33,517 nucleotides of DNA, from NCBI RefSeq assembly GCF_001902635.1, contig NZ_MJAO01000035.1:1-33517 (forward strand), written 5' to 3'. Numbering within the stretch: position 1 is the first letter of the stretch; each line of letters opens with the position of its first letter. The translations under genes and the position numbers were made by a program. Positions 9,071 to 18,207 of this stretch are shown piece after piece. This DNA is from Serratia marcescens (GTDB lineage Bacteria; Pseudomonadota; Gammaproteobacteria; Enterobacterales; Enterobacteriaceae). The notes beneath the pieces were generated by a model. The model saw only the letters and a program-made list of their open reading frames with translations. It searched no databases and was not told the DNA's origin.

Positions 9071-11601
9071 TCCGCCTCTCCGTTGGTTTTTACTTTGCCA
9101 AACTCAGCTTTTACCGATGACGGGATTAACGTATTGACTGGTGCCGTTTTGCCTTCCTCGTCAGTAATTCCCTGTAGGACATCGCCATCTGCTGTTGTTA
9201 TGCGATAAGGCGTTGATGGCTGAGGCGTCCCTTCATGATCGGTAAGAATAAAGCCACCACCAAACCCTCCCGGCATTTCAACTGGGGCGATATCAATACT
9301 GGCTGCCCCCATCTTCTGGGCGTTAGTGCATTTAAGCAGGATATTTCCCGGACAACCCAGCTCGATATTTCTGCCGCTCAGTTTGATATAAGCCCCGCCA
9401 CAGGCAAGAATGAGCTCCTGTTCGGCAGAGATCGTCACTTTCCCTTCTGAACTTTGAATATCAAGATCTTTCTGCGCGTTAACAGATAGCGTGTCACTCT
9501 GGGCCTGGATATTTACCCGGCCTTTTGCCGCCAGCAGTTGCATACCCCGGCCATTCGCCAGCAGGCTGACGGCTTCCTCCGCCGCAACCGTGAACGACTG
9601 ACCGGCACTGATATCGGTATTATCTCTCGACATGATCCCAACACTTTCACTTCCAGAAGCGAACCGCAGCGCTTTGGCACTGACCATTCCGATACCCTGT
9701 GGGGCATGCAATAGCATTCCCGGTGCGGTGAGATTACTTAACGTGGCGTTCAATTGTTGCTGGCTGCGAACATCCCCTTCGGTCGCCTTCGCAGAGGTTG
9801 CCGCCTGCGTCATGCTACGTGCCAGAGTTAATGCCTGCTCCAGTTGCCGGATAGCTTCGTCCATCTCCAGCATCGGCTCTTGCGCCTGGGGTTGACTATC
9901 CGCCGTGATGAAAACACCCTTCCCACCGCGGATACTTACCCAGTCATCCGTCCGCAACTCAGCCCCTTCACCACGAAGCACTCTTTTTACATCAACATTG
10001 TGCCCCAGGTTAAGCTGTGTCTTGCCGCCATACTCCGTACTGAGCTTAACGTGCTCTTCACCCCGCTTGTCCTCCATCCGCAGCTTGTTCAGGCCAGCTG
10101 TACGGATAACATTGCGCGTGCTGTTGGCTTCAGTAACGTGGTCAACGTGGCGGGAGTCGTGCAGGGCATGGGCAATATAAGGACGATCCGGATCACCTTC
10201 GTGGAAGGCAATGGCAACTTCAGTGCCCTGTATCAGCGGGAAGTGGAAGCCGTACTTATCACCGCCGTAGGGTTTGGCGAAACGCACCGGCATACTTTCC
10301 ATGCCCTGACGTTTATCGTCACGGTCAGCATCGAATTTCACCCGGTACATGCCGGATGCATCCTGCCAGGCGTAGATATCGTTCTCTTTGGCGCTGGTCA
10401 CTCGCGCCGTCAGGGTGCCACTCACCACCGGGCGCTTTTTCGCCGCCGGACGCCAGCAGCGATTTTCATAGTAAGGCATCGCCGCCCACTCCACCCGGAG
10501 GGCATTTTTACGGCTGGCGGAGTAACCCGCACTGATGATGACAAGGCCATTTTCGGTTTCACATGGCAGTGTCGGCGGGATAGCCGTTTCGGTGACAGTC
10601 AGCACCTGAGCTGGGCCCAGGGTATGGTCGGTACTGCTACCGGTCACCGTAGTCTGGGTGGACAGAAAACGTTCATGCTCCAGGCGTGCCCAGAAGTTAC
10701 CTGTTTCCGCTGCGGGGTTAATTTTGTCGCCACGTTCAAGGTGACGCGGGCGATAATGGTACACATCGCCGTAGGTGTTCCCTTCCCCGTCCCCACGGGT
10801 CATGTCCGCCGGCACGGATGTCAGGACGTTCTGGGCTTCGCGGTGGTTGTAATCGCTGGCGGTGACCGAGCGCTCCACTACGTTATGCCAGACGTGCACG
10901 TCCCACACCGAGTCGGCCGCATTGTCATTCGCCCCTGACGGGCTGTTCAGCGGCAGTTTTTTACCGAACGTCCAGGCGCTCTGCTTGTCCGCGAAGTGTA
11001 CCACTTCAGTCTGAGTGTCAGGCTGCAGGGTAAAGAAGTAAAAAATCCCCACCTCTGCCAGCAGGCGTTCAATGAAGGCGAGGTCGTTTTCCTGATACTG
11101 GTTAATCTGCTCACGCTTTGGATAATCGGCTTTGAGGGTAAACTCAAACTCCCAGCCTTTCAGGCCAAGCTCCGTGAGCACCTCTGCAACCACTTCCGGC
11201 ACCGACTTGTTGACGAAAAAGCGATGAGTACGGAACTGATTCCCCAGTAATGCCAGGAATGGTTCCAGTACAATGCAGTACTGCGCTTTATCTGCTGAAC
11301 CACCGGTACGCTCGAAACGGGTCACCACCCCGTGAACTACCTTGCGCTCCGCCAGTGAGAGCAGATTACCCGCGCCCATGGTCAGGGTCGCCGGCTTGCT
11401 CAGTATCTGGCGGGCATCAATGTTCTTGTCGGTACTGGTGAAGTTGATGGTGTAGCTGTAAAGCTCGCTCATCGCTTCTGAACCACTGAAGTCCTCCACG
11501 TCGATATCGGCCGTGCAGGAAGGGATATCGAGGCGGTAGCGGTTCAGGGCTTTTCCGGTGACGGTGGCCACCATCGTGTTCAGGGTATCCGTCAAGCTCA
11601 T
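9067..11601 (-). CDS. vgrG: VgrG spike protein with C-terminal transthyretin-like extension
   Basis: 844 residues. The N-terminal two thirds form the gp27/gp5-like VgrG spike (start MSLTDTLNTMVATVTGKALN; the AIAFHEGDPDRPYI block near residue 465 is typical). A DUF2345 beta-helix region follows (about 590-760, repeated short motifs such as ISAEQELILACGGAYIKL). After this lies a roughly 70-residue tail with the pattern FILTDHEGTP...YRITTADG...GITDEEGKT, which fits a transthyretin-like (TTR) domain. In enteroaggregative E. coli VgrG1 a TTR tail is the docking site for Tle1, and the lipase gene follows here with a 4-nt overlap, so the tail is probably the Tle1 adaptor. A GGAG Shine-Dalgarno precedes the start. 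Confidence 0.95.
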   Translation of the reverse strand: MSLTDTLNTMVATVTGKALNRYRLDIPSCTADIDVEDFSGSEAMSELYSYTINFTSTDKNIDARQILSKPATLTMGAGNLLSLAERKVVHGVVTRFERTGGSADKAQYCIVLEPFLALLGNQFRTHRFFVNKSVPEVVAEVLTELGLKGWEFEFTLKADYPKREQINQYQENDLAFIERLLAEVGIFYFFTLQPDTQTEVVHFADKQSAWTFGKKLPLNSPSGANDNAADSVWDVHVWHNVVERSVTASDYNHREAQNVLTSVPADMTRGDGEGNTYGDVYHYRPRHLERGDKINPAAETGNFWARLEHERFLSTQTTVTGSSTDHTLGPAQVLTVTETAIPPTLPCETENGLVIISAGYSASRKNALRVEWAAMPYYENRCWRPAAKKRPVVSGTLTARVTSAKENDIYAWQDASGMYRVKFDADRDDKRQGMESMPVRFAKPYGGDKYGFHFPLIQGTEVAIAFHEGDPDRPYIAHALHDSRHVDHVTEANSTRNVIRTAGLNKLRMEDKRGEEHVKLSTEYGGKTQLNLGHNVDVKRVLRGEGAELRTDDWVSIRGGKGVFITADSQPQAQEPMLEMDEAIRQLEQALTLARSMTQAATSAKATEGDVRSQQQLNATLSNLTAPGMLLHAPQGIGMVSAKALRFASGSESVGIMSRDNTDISAGQSFTVAAEEAVSLLANGRGMQLLAAKGRVNIQAQSDTLSVNAQKDLDIQSSEGKVTISAEQELILACGGAYIKLSGRNIELGCPGNILLKCTNAQKMGAASIDIAPVEMPGGFGGGFILTDHEGTPQPSTPYRITTADGDVLQGITDEEGKTAPVNTLIPSSVKAEFGKVKTNGEAE

Positions 11602-11680
11602 GGCGTTGACTCCATTGTGTATTCGGTTATTCCGTCAGGGCTGGCGCAGGCCAGCGTCGGTCAGAGAAGAAGAAAACGGA

Positions 11681-11908
11681 TTACTTATTCGGGTGGTTGC
11701 GCAGCCAGTGGATCAGGGTCAGCAGGAGGTATGCCCCGACGCCGCTCAGCAGGGCTTTTATCAGGATGACCGTCATCGCAAGGTTATCCATCCCCTCTTC
11801 ACCGTCACCCGGCACCGGAAGATGGTTGATGACAAAATCAGTAAGGTTGCCATCGGGAAGGAAGAATGACCCGAGCAACGCCAGGACCAGTACAAGCAGG
11901 ATTTTCAT
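11681..11908 (-). CDS. Small two-TM membrane protein, candidate immunity to the L,D-transpeptidase-like effector
   Basis: 75 residues with an N-terminal hydrophobic segment (about 1-17, which could be a signal anchor), a polar, acidic middle (GDGEEGMD) that would face the periplasm, and a second hydrophobic segment (about 44-64) ending in a basic tail (HWLRNHPNK). Its ATG overlaps the stop of the preceding effector gene by 4 nt, the usual layout of an effector-immunity pair. Immunity proteins against peptidoglycan-targeting effectors must act in the periplasm, which this topology allows. I do not recognise the family; the function is inferred from position. Confidence 0.7.
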   Translation of the reverse strand: MKILLVLVLALLGSFFLPDGNLTDFVINHLPVPGDGEEGMDNLAMTVILIKALLSGVGAYLLLTLIHWLRNHPNK

Positions 11909-12510
11909 TCTGCGCTCTCCGTGCGTTTCTTCAGGGCCTGTTGTGCCCGGCGCTTATCAACGTCGTCCTTTTCCTTAATCTCTTTCTCGCACTGACTGAA
12001 ATCGGGCGTACCGCGCACATCAATACGGGCATAGGCCATCAGGCCGTTGCCACCCGGAACAGGAAACGTACCGCGGCTCAGTAACAGGCGGCGCAGATGC
12101 TGGAAGTCGCTGTAGCGACGCAGGGTGATACAGCCCCATGAAACACCGGTTCCGTCGCTGTTCAGCGGATGAAGGCGAAATCCGGTCCGGTTCAGACCAT
12201 TCACATTCAGGCTGTCTTTTTTGGTTTTATCGCTGAACAGGGTAAACCAGTCGCTGTGATGGTTACGGTAGTGATGCCATACATCGATCGCCTCTGCCCT
12301 GGCGCGGTTATACAGGCTGCCGGCAGGGCGGTCAGTGACCCAGTAGGTCCCGACAGGTATAGCGGCTTTTTCATGGTCGGCACAATCAGGGTTATTGATA
12401 TAGCGATCGATCCCCGACAACACTTCAAACGTCCCGATGCCGTAGCATTTCAGATACGCCGTTTTGCCATCTGCCGACAGGTTGCTGTAATCCATCATGC
12501 AAATCTGCAT
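11905..12510 (-). CDS. DUF2778 L,D-transpeptidase-like T6SS effector (Tlde1-like)
   Basis: 201 residues from the ATG at 12510, chosen because GGAGG sits 5 nt upstream and the start lies 1 nt after the clpV stop; an in-frame ATG at 12561 is inside clpV and less likely. The catalytic pattern of DUF2778/L,D-transpeptidase folds is visible: His114 (HPLNSDGTGVSWGC) and Ser-Trp-Gly-Cys with Cys127 as nucleophile, plus IPVGTYWVTDRP upstream, typical of YkuD-like folds. In Salmonella, Tlde1 of this family cuts and exchanges tetrapeptides in target peptidoglycan. The gene sits between clpV and vgrG, with a membrane protein immediately after it. No signal peptide. The C-terminal 30 residues are charged and likely helical. 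Confidence 0.85.
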   Translation of the reverse strand: MQICMMDYSNLSADGKTAYLKCYGIGTFEVLSGIDRYINNPDCADHEKAAIPVGTYWVTDRPAGSLYNRARAEAIDVWHHYRNHHSDWFTLFSDKTKKDSLNVNGLNRTGFRLHPLNSDGTGVSWGCITLRRYSDFQHLRRLLLSRGTFPVPGGNGLMAYARIDVRGTPDFSQCEKEIKEKDDVDKRRAQQALKKRTESAE

Positions 12511-12511
12511 T

Positions 12512-15160
12512 TCAGCCTCCGAGCACCTCATTAAACGCCAGTACAATCCCTTCTTCATCATTCCAGCCGAGCGTCAGGGAGTGTGGTTTCTGCTTCGCGG
12601 CCATGTGAGTGAGCAGTTGCTGACTCAGCACCGGCAGAATTTGTTGATTAAGCAGGCTGTCAACGTTACGCGCCCCGGTATCCGGCAGCAGGCAGGCGGC
12701 AGTGAGTACATCACAGAGGCTCTCTTCAATATTCGTGGACAAGCCGTAATGACGATGCAGGCGCTTACTCACCTGGGCGAGCTTCATTTCCACGATGGTG
12801 CGCATGGCGGTTTCTGCCAACGGACGATAAATCACAGTCTGGAAGCGGGCCAGCAGCGCAGGCTGGAAGTGATCGCGCAGGATCGGGCGCAGCAGTTCCT
12901 GCAAATCGCCTTCAGTCGCTTCTGGTTGCTCATCAAGCAGTTGCATGATGTGGTCACTACCGAGGTTGGAGGTCATCAGAATAACGGTATTACGGAAGTC
13001 GATTTCACGCCCTTCACCGTCGCGCATAAAGCCACGGTCGAAGACCTGATAGAACAGGTTCATCACGTCGCGGTGCGCTTTTTCCACCTCATCAAGCAGC
13101 ACCACACTGTACGGACGTTTTCGTACCGCCTCGGTCAGAATGCCGCCCTGCCCGTATCCCACATAGCCCGGAGGTGAGCCTTTCAGCTGTGATACGGTGT
13201 GAGGCTCCTGATATTCGGACAGGTTGATGGTAATGAGTGACTTTTCACCACCGTACAGCACATCGGCCAGTGCCAGCGCGGTCTCTGTTTTGCCGGTACC
13301 GCTCGGACCGACCAGCAGGAACACGCCCTGAGGACCGTTCTCAGACGTCAGGCCGGTTTTGGCCGCACGCAGACGCTGGGCAATAGCATTTAGGGACATG
13401 TCCTGACCCACCACACGCTTACCGATTTCAGCTTCCAAGGTCAACAGTTCCGTCTGCTCGTCTTTCATCAGCGAGGAGAGCGGCACGCCGGTCCAGTCGG
13501 CAATCACATTGGCCACGGTTCGGGTATCCACATCCAGCGACAGCAGCGGCGAGTTGCCCTGCAGCACCGACAGCTGATTTTGCAGAGTGGTGATATCGGC
13601 CTGGCGGCTGATGTCCTGACGCACTTCCAGCAGCTGTTCTGCCAGGCTCAGCTCGCGACCGTACTGACTCTCCAGAATATCGAGTTCGACAATCAGGTCG
13701 TTCTGCTGCTGCTCAATGGCGGTCAGACGTTCGCCGTGCTGGTTGCTGCCCAGCGCGATATCTTCCAGCAGCGCCTGCTTTTCGATTTCAAGCGAGGTGA
13801 GCTGCGCGTGATACTGCGTCAGCGCTTCCGGCACGGTGTCGAGACTCATGCGCACGCGGGCGCTGGCGGTATCGAGCAGGTCAACGGCTTTATCCGGCAG
13901 TTGTCGGCCCGTTAGATAACGGCGTGAAAGCGTAACGGCAGCGCGGACTGCATCATCAGTGATATGTACGCCGTGGTGTTCAGCGTAGCGGGATTTGAGA
14001 CCGCGCAGCATCAGGCACGCCGTCTCATCGTCCGGCTCGTCTACCTTCACCATCTGGAAGCGACGCTCCAGGGCAGCATCGCGCTCAAAATATTGTTTAT
14101 ATTCAGACCATGTGGTGGCGGCGATAGTGCGAAGTTCGCCACGCGCCAGCGCAGGTTTCAACAGGTTGGCCGCATCCGCGCCGCCTGCAGAGTTGCCCGC
14201 CCCGATAATGGTGTGCGCTTCGTCGATAAACAGCAGGATCGGCACCGGTGACTGCTGCACGGCACCAATCACGTTTTTAAGGCGCTGTTCGAACTCGCCT
14301 TTTACGCCCGCGCCAGCCTGCAACAGGCCGAGGTCGAGGGTGCGCAGAATAATCGTTTTCAGGCTTTCCGGCACGTTGCCTTCAGCTATACGCAGCGCCA
14401 GCCCTTCAACAAGTGCCGTTTTGCCGACACCCGGCTCGCCGACCAGGATCGGATTGTTCTTACGACGACGGGAGAGAATGTCCACCATCTGGCGGATTTC
14501 AGTCTCGCGACCAAACACCGGGTCGATTTTGCCCTCTCTGGCTTTGGCAGTGACGTCAAGAGTGAATTTATCCAGCGCGTTCTGCAGGGCCGGGGCCAGC
14601 TCTCCCTCTTTTACCTCTGCGCCGACAGGACGCCCGACGAACTCCACTTCTCCGCCATGGCTCTGTGCCAGTTCCGCTTCCAGTTGTACTTCCGGACGTT
14701 CATCGGACTGCGCGTCGAGCAGCGGGCGCAGGCGTTCCAGCTGGCTCTGTCCCAGGGTCAGCAAGGGCCACAGACCATCACAGTGAGCAAGTCGCTGGTT
14801 CTCCGTCAGCGCCATCAGCAGATGCACGCTGCGGATGTGTTCTTCGTCAGCGAGGGAGGCCAGTAGCCAGGCCTCCTGCAGCAGGCTCTGAATGTTGTCA
14901 GAGAGCTGTGGACGGCTGCGCACCGAACGAGGCAGATTGTCGAGCCAGCCAAGCAAATCCTGCCACAGTGCATCCATATCCCACTCATAACGGCGTGCCA
15001 GCACCGTCAGGTCGCCCTCGCCCTGTTCCAGCAGTTTCAGCAGCCAGTGCTCAGGCAAAATCTCCGCATGGGCACGGGTCTGGCAGAGCGAGGCAGCCCC
15101 TTCCATCGCGCGGGCACAGTACGGATTCAGACGACGTAACAGGATGGCTGGATTTTCCAT
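12512..15160 (-). CDS. clpV: ClpV (TssH) AAA+ ATPase that recycles the T6SS sheath
   Basis: 882 residues, normal for ClpV. An N-terminal Clp-N domain (about 10-150) recognises contracted TssB/TssC sheath. Two AAA+ modules follow: Walker A GEPGVGKT near 240 with Walker B LLFIDEAHT, and a second Walker A GPSGTGKT near 620 with VVLLDEVEKAH; between them is a coiled-coil middle region (about 410-510). The second module contains the pore-loop type GSPPGYVGYGQGG. It unfolds contracted sheath so that subunits can be reused. A strong terminator lies between hcp and this gene, so it may depend on read-through or on a promoter in the 15161-15290 gap. AGAGAGA upstream of the ATG serves as ribosome binding site. 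Confidence 0.96.
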   Translation of the reverse strand: MENPAILLRRLNPYCARAMEGAASLCQTRAHAEILPEHWLLKLLEQGEGDLTVLARRYEWDMDALWQDLLGWLDNLPRSVRSRPQLSDNIQSLLQEAWLLASLADEEHIRSVHLLMALTENQRLAHCDGLWPLLTLGQSQLERLRPLLDAQSDERPEVQLEAELAQSHGGEVEFVGRPVGAEVKEGELAPALQNALDKFTLDVTAKAREGKIDPVFGRETEIRQMVDILSRRRKNNPILVGEPGVGKTALVEGLALRIAEGNVPESLKTIILRTLDLGLLQAGAGVKGEFEQRLKNVIGAVQQSPVPILLFIDEAHTIIGAGNSAGGADAANLLKPALARGELRTIAATTWSEYKQYFERDAALERRFQMVKVDEPDDETACLMLRGLKSRYAEHHGVHITDDAVRAAVTLSRRYLTGRQLPDKAVDLLDTASARVRMSLDTVPEALTQYHAQLTSLEIEKQALLEDIALGSNQHGERLTAIEQQQNDLIVELDILESQYGRELSLAEQLLEVRQDISRQADITTLQNQLSVLQGNSPLLSLDVDTRTVANVIADWTGVPLSSLMKDEQTELLTLEAEIGKRVVGQDMSLNAIAQRLRAAKTGLTSENGPQGVFLLVGPSGTGKTETALALADVLYGGEKSLITINLSEYQEPHTVSQLKGSPPGYVGYGQGGILTEAVRKRPYSVVLLDEVEKAHRDVMNLFYQVFDRGFMRDGEGREIDFRNTVILMTSNLGSDHIMQLLDEQPEATEGDLQELLRPILRDHFQPALLARFQTVIYRPLAETAMRTIVEMKLAQVSKRLHRHYGLSTNIEESLCDVLTAACLLPDTGARNVDSLLNQQILPVLSQQLLTHMAAKQKPHSLTLGWNDEEGIVLAFNEVLGG

Positions 15161-15290
15161 TTTTCTCTCTCTTGATGGCTTCCGGGCACGCTACCGCCCT
15201 TCGCTGTTTCCCGTTCAGGGGACCAAAGCGCATGCGGTCGGGCTGGCGGTTTGTGGTTTTTTGCTCAACGCCCGACGGGCAGACGCTCAG

Positions 15291-15321
15291 CAAAAAGAGC
15301 GGACAGAGAAGCCCTGTCCGC
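15291..15321 (-). terminator. Rho-independent terminator after hcp
   Basis: On the minus strand, just after the hcp stop, an 8-bp perfect stem (GCGGACAG / CTGTCCGC, positions 15314-15321 and 15299-15306) with a 7-nt loop is followed by TCTTTTT. This would end most transcripts after hcp, allowing Hcp to be made in excess over the downstream genes. Confidence 0.85.
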
Positions 15322-15329
15322 TTCGTGAC

Positions 15330-15821
15330 TTACGCGGTGGCGCGTTCGTTCCAGGAGTCGGAATGAATGATGTTGCCGTCTTTGTAGGTCCAGGTGATTT
15401 TTTCGTAACGCAGTTCAATGCGCTCAAGGTGGTTGTGCTTCTCTTTAGATGGATCCTTGATGTCATACATTTCAGGATTCACTTTCACCACTTTCACGTT
15501 TTCCAGTTTGGTGTTGAAGTACTCCACTTCCTGGCCCGCGTCGTTGATTTTGTACCACTTGAATTCCGCAGACTTGAGGGTCTGACCGGTGGTCACAGCC
15601 TTGTAGAGGTACGGGCTGGAGGAGTCGATTTCCTTGGTGAACAGGAACGGGGTGTGGATACGGGTACCGGTCAGCTTGCCGGTGTTGTTGTCGGTCGGGA
15701 TGTACAGGTTATGCTGCTGTGCAACCACTTCGATGCTGCCTTCACGATCCTGAACGTCTACAGAACCTTTAATGTCCGCGCCGCCGTCGTCTTTCAGCCA
15801 AAGATAAACAGGAATTGCCAT
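15330..15821 (-). CDS. hcp: Hcp (TssD) T6SS tube protein
   Basis: 163 residues, the standard Hcp length. The start at 15821 (MAIPVYLWLKDDGGADIKG) is chosen over a longer upstream frame because Hcp proteins begin this way and a GGAGAG site lies just upstream inside the end of the OmpA-like gene. The segments IHTPFLFTKEIDSSSPYLY and LERIELRYEKITWTYKDGNI are typical of the enterobacterial Hcp family. Hexameric rings stack into the inner tube that is propelled out of the cell and can carry small effectors. It follows the OmpA-like gene after 4 nt and is followed directly by a terminator. No effector domain is fused. Confidence 0.96.
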   Translation of the reverse strand: MAIPVYLWLKDDGGADIKGSVDVQDREGSIEVVAQQHNLYIPTDNNTGKLTGTRIHTPFLFTKEIDSSSPYLYKAVTTGQTLKSAEFKWYKINDAGQEVEYFNTKLENVKVVKVNPEMYDIKDPSKEKHNHLERIELRYEKITWTYKDGNIIHSDSWNERATA

Positions 15822-15825
15822 GGAA

Positions 15826-17550
15826 TTACTCTCCATTGTGTTGTGATGCGCCATCATCCTGCGATGACGCCTGGGTGTGGCCCGGTATCTGGCAGGCATT
15901 GGCCTGCGGTACCAGACTGATTTCGACACGGCGGTTGAGCGCGCGCCCATCCGGGGTGTCGTTCGTTGCGATCGGACGGCTTTCGCCATAGCCCTGCACC
16001 GCAAAACAGCTTTCCGGCACATCACCGGTATCACGCATCCAGTCGCGTACCGCTTCGGCACGTTTCAGGGACAGCGTCTGATTAAGCTTCGGGTTACCGG
16101 TGTTATCGGTATGGCCGGACACGACAATCAGCCAGCCCGGCTTCGCCTTAACGCCGACCAGCGAGTTCACCAGCATTTTGGTGGATCCGGCTTTCAGCGC
16201 CGATTTGCCCGAATCGAACAACGACATGCTGTCGAGGCGAATGGTTTTCGGACCCTGAATGATTTTCTTAATGACCGGTGGAGGCGGTGGAGGTGGAGCC
16301 CAGTCGCTGACGGCGGCCTCAATAGGTGGAACCAGGCGCAGCCCCTGATACAGTCCCAGGCGATAACGCAGTGGCTCCCCGCGACGCGCCCAGTCGTCCA
16401 GCAATGCGCCATCGGCTCTGAGGCGCTGCTGCGCACGCAGTTTCGGTGCAACAGGATTACCCGTCAGCTGGTGATATAACGCAAGGTGATCGCCAACATT
16501 ACGAATGAGACGCTGGTTATTCATCCAGGACGCCAGCATGGCAAGTGCCAGGAAAATCCCACCCAGTAATCCGGCATAGCGCCAGAACACCATTCTGCGG
16601 CTGACGCCACGTCGGCGCGGCAACGCCGGCAGAAGCAGTTCAGGCAACGGCAGTGGCTCGGTGGCCACAACAGCATCCGGTGGCAGCGCCGTTACGGAAG
16701 TGATGTGCTGTTGCCAGAGACTGCCCTCGATACCGCTCACCGGCACCATGCACATACCCTGCACGCACGACTTCATCACCGGCAGTTCGCCGTGGCGTAC
16801 CAACAACAGGTCATTCACCACGCAGCTCTGCCAGGAAAGCAGACTGTCCAGCCACAGGCCCTGACTCAGACGGGAAAGACGCCCGTCTGAGCCGGTCTCC
16901 CGGGTCCACTCCGTCAGTGACACATTGCCCTGACCAGGCTGATACACCTGAATACCGCTTCGCTGGCTGACCGTGGTAAACCAGACGGGCTCTGCCTCTG
17001 CGCAAGCCACAGGAGGTGATACCCAGGTCACGGTCCACAGCGGGGGAAGAGTGCCAAATGCCGCACGGCACTGGACGACAGCACGCTGCCAGCCCCGCAA
17101 AGACTGGGTAAAATCATCACCGGATGTGTGCTTTTCAGGTACCACCGCCAGCATGACGGAGATTTGTGACACCAGCGCCGGGCGGATCAGACTCAGATGT
17201 TGGGCAAGCAAGGGCAGCTGTTCTGCGTCTTTTACCCGCAGATACCAGCCCTGACGGGTTTCACGATGCCGGACAGACTCAGCGAACAGTGCGCGATTAT
17301 CGCCACACACCAGAATGACCGCGCCCTGAAAATCTTCCGGGGGCAGGCTCTCGTCCACAATATCCCTGAGTGCCTGTGCCCGCAGCTGTGATGCCCGGCG
17401 CTGACGCCAGAGCATCGCTCCGTACATCAGAATGACCAGCAGGCTGAGTGCCACACGGCTCCCGGCCGACAGCGGCCAGAAGCCCAGGATAAGCCACAGT
17501 GCCAGTACGCCCGCCAGGGCGGTTAACAGACTCCGGTAAACATCACGCAT
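15826..17550 (-). CDS. OmpA-domain inner-membrane protein of the T6SS (peptidoglycan anchor, TagL-like)
   Basis: 574 residues. Two TM segments lie at about 8-27 and 31-48 and a third at about 330-352, with a large soluble part between the second and third that should be cytoplasmic. After the third TM comes a periplasmic region with a polyproline run (seven Pro at about residue 430) and a C-terminal OmpA/MotB peptidoglycan-binding domain (about 445-550; GHTDNTGNPKLN, LSLKRAEAVRDWM, GYGESRP, NRRVEISL). Such proteins fix the TssJLM complex to the cell wall. It lies 3 nt after tssL, so here the peptidoglycan-binding function is on a separate protein rather than fused to TssL. Confidence 0.9.
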   Translation of the reverse strand: MRDVYRSLLTALAGVLALWLILGFWPLSAGSRVALSLLVILMYGAMLWRQRRASQLRAQALRDIVDESLPPEDFQGAVILVCGDNRALFAESVRHRETRQGWYLRVKDAEQLPLLAQHLSLIRPALVSQISVMLAVVPEKHTSGDDFTQSLRGWQRAVVQCRAAFGTLPPLWTVTWVSPPVACAEAEPVWFTTVSQRSGIQVYQPGQGNVSLTEWTRETGSDGRLSRLSQGLWLDSLLSWQSCVVNDLLLVRHGELPVMKSCVQGMCMVPVSGIEGSLWQQHITSVTALPPDAVVATEPLPLPELLLPALPRRRGVSRRMVFWRYAGLLGGIFLALAMLASWMNNQRLIRNVGDHLALYHQLTGNPVAPKLRAQQRLRADGALLDDWARRGEPLRYRLGLYQGLRLVPPIEAAVSDWAPPPPPPPVIKKIIQGPKTIRLDSMSLFDSGKSALKAGSTKMLVNSLVGVKAKPGWLIVVSGHTDNTGNPKLNQTLSLKRAEAVRDWMRDTGDVPESCFAVQGYGESRPIATNDTPDGRALNRRVEISLVPQANACQIPGHTQASSQDDGASQHNGE

Positions 17551-17553
17551 CCT

Positions 17554-18207
17554 TTACCCCGGCCTGACCGTCTGACTCACCAGTTCGGTGAGGGAGGATG
17601 AAAGGAAGAACCACAGCCCCACCAGTACAGCCGCCCCGAGAATCCAGGAAAGCCAGTACAGACGACGACCGCTGCACAGGCGGGAGGCCCTTGCGACAAT
17701 CGGCGCATCCTGCGAAAGCGTAAAGGCAGGTACCCGTTCACCCAGCGCCCGTACCACATCTTCACGTCGTTCATCGTCTTCAGCCCGGTACTGGCCGACA
17801 AAGCCCAGCTGCAGGGTACGGTACATACAGGTCAGCACTGCAATGTCAGGTGCCGTTTCTTTAAGCAGGTTGCGAATACGCTCCCAGAGCTCTTCACCGG
17901 CATTCAGGGTGCCAAAAAAATGCGCCTGCAGCGGATCGCGCCGCCACGTCAGGTAGCCGTCATCTGTCGACCCGCGATTCAGGACGCTCTCATCCAGCAG
18001 GGCACACAGCGCATAGACCATGTGATCCCGGCTGATATCGCTGTAGCCTGCCTCCGTCAGCGCGGCTTTCGCCTCCTGCACCAGGCGGCACGCCCGGCGG
18101 TAGAGCCCTTCCCCGTCGCGAACCTCCTGTCCGCCCCGGAGCTGACTGGCCATCAGCCAGCCGGGGTAGAACGTACGCTCAATTTGACTCATTTCTGATG
18201 TATTCAT
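17554..18207 (-). CDS. tssL: TssL (DotU/IcmH family) inner-membrane T6SS protein
   Basis: 217 residues with the cytoplasmic DotU domain (about 10-165; YALCALLDESVLNRG is the family signature) followed by a single C-terminal TM segment (about 183-205) and a very short periplasmic tail. This is the short form of TssL lacking its own peptidoglycan-binding domain, which fits with the OmpA-domain protein encoded next. TssL binds TssM and contacts the baseplate through TssK. Its start overlaps the tssK stop by 4 nt. Confidence 0.95.
   Translation of the reverse strand: MNTSEMSQIERTFYPGWLMASQLRGGQEVRDGEGLYRRACRLVQEAKAALTEAGYSDISRDHMVYALCALLDESVLNRGSTDDGYLTWRRDPLQAHFFGTLNAGEELWERIRNLLKETAPDIAVLTCMYRTLQLGFVGQYRAEDDERREDVVRALGERVPAFTLSQDAPIVARASRLCSGRRLYWLSWILGAAVLVGLWFFLSSSLTELVSQTVRPG

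Noticed and set aside
9844-10938. 364-codon plus-strand frame across vgrG.
   Set aside because: Antisense shadow of a typical VgrG; no recognisable motif or ribosome binding site.
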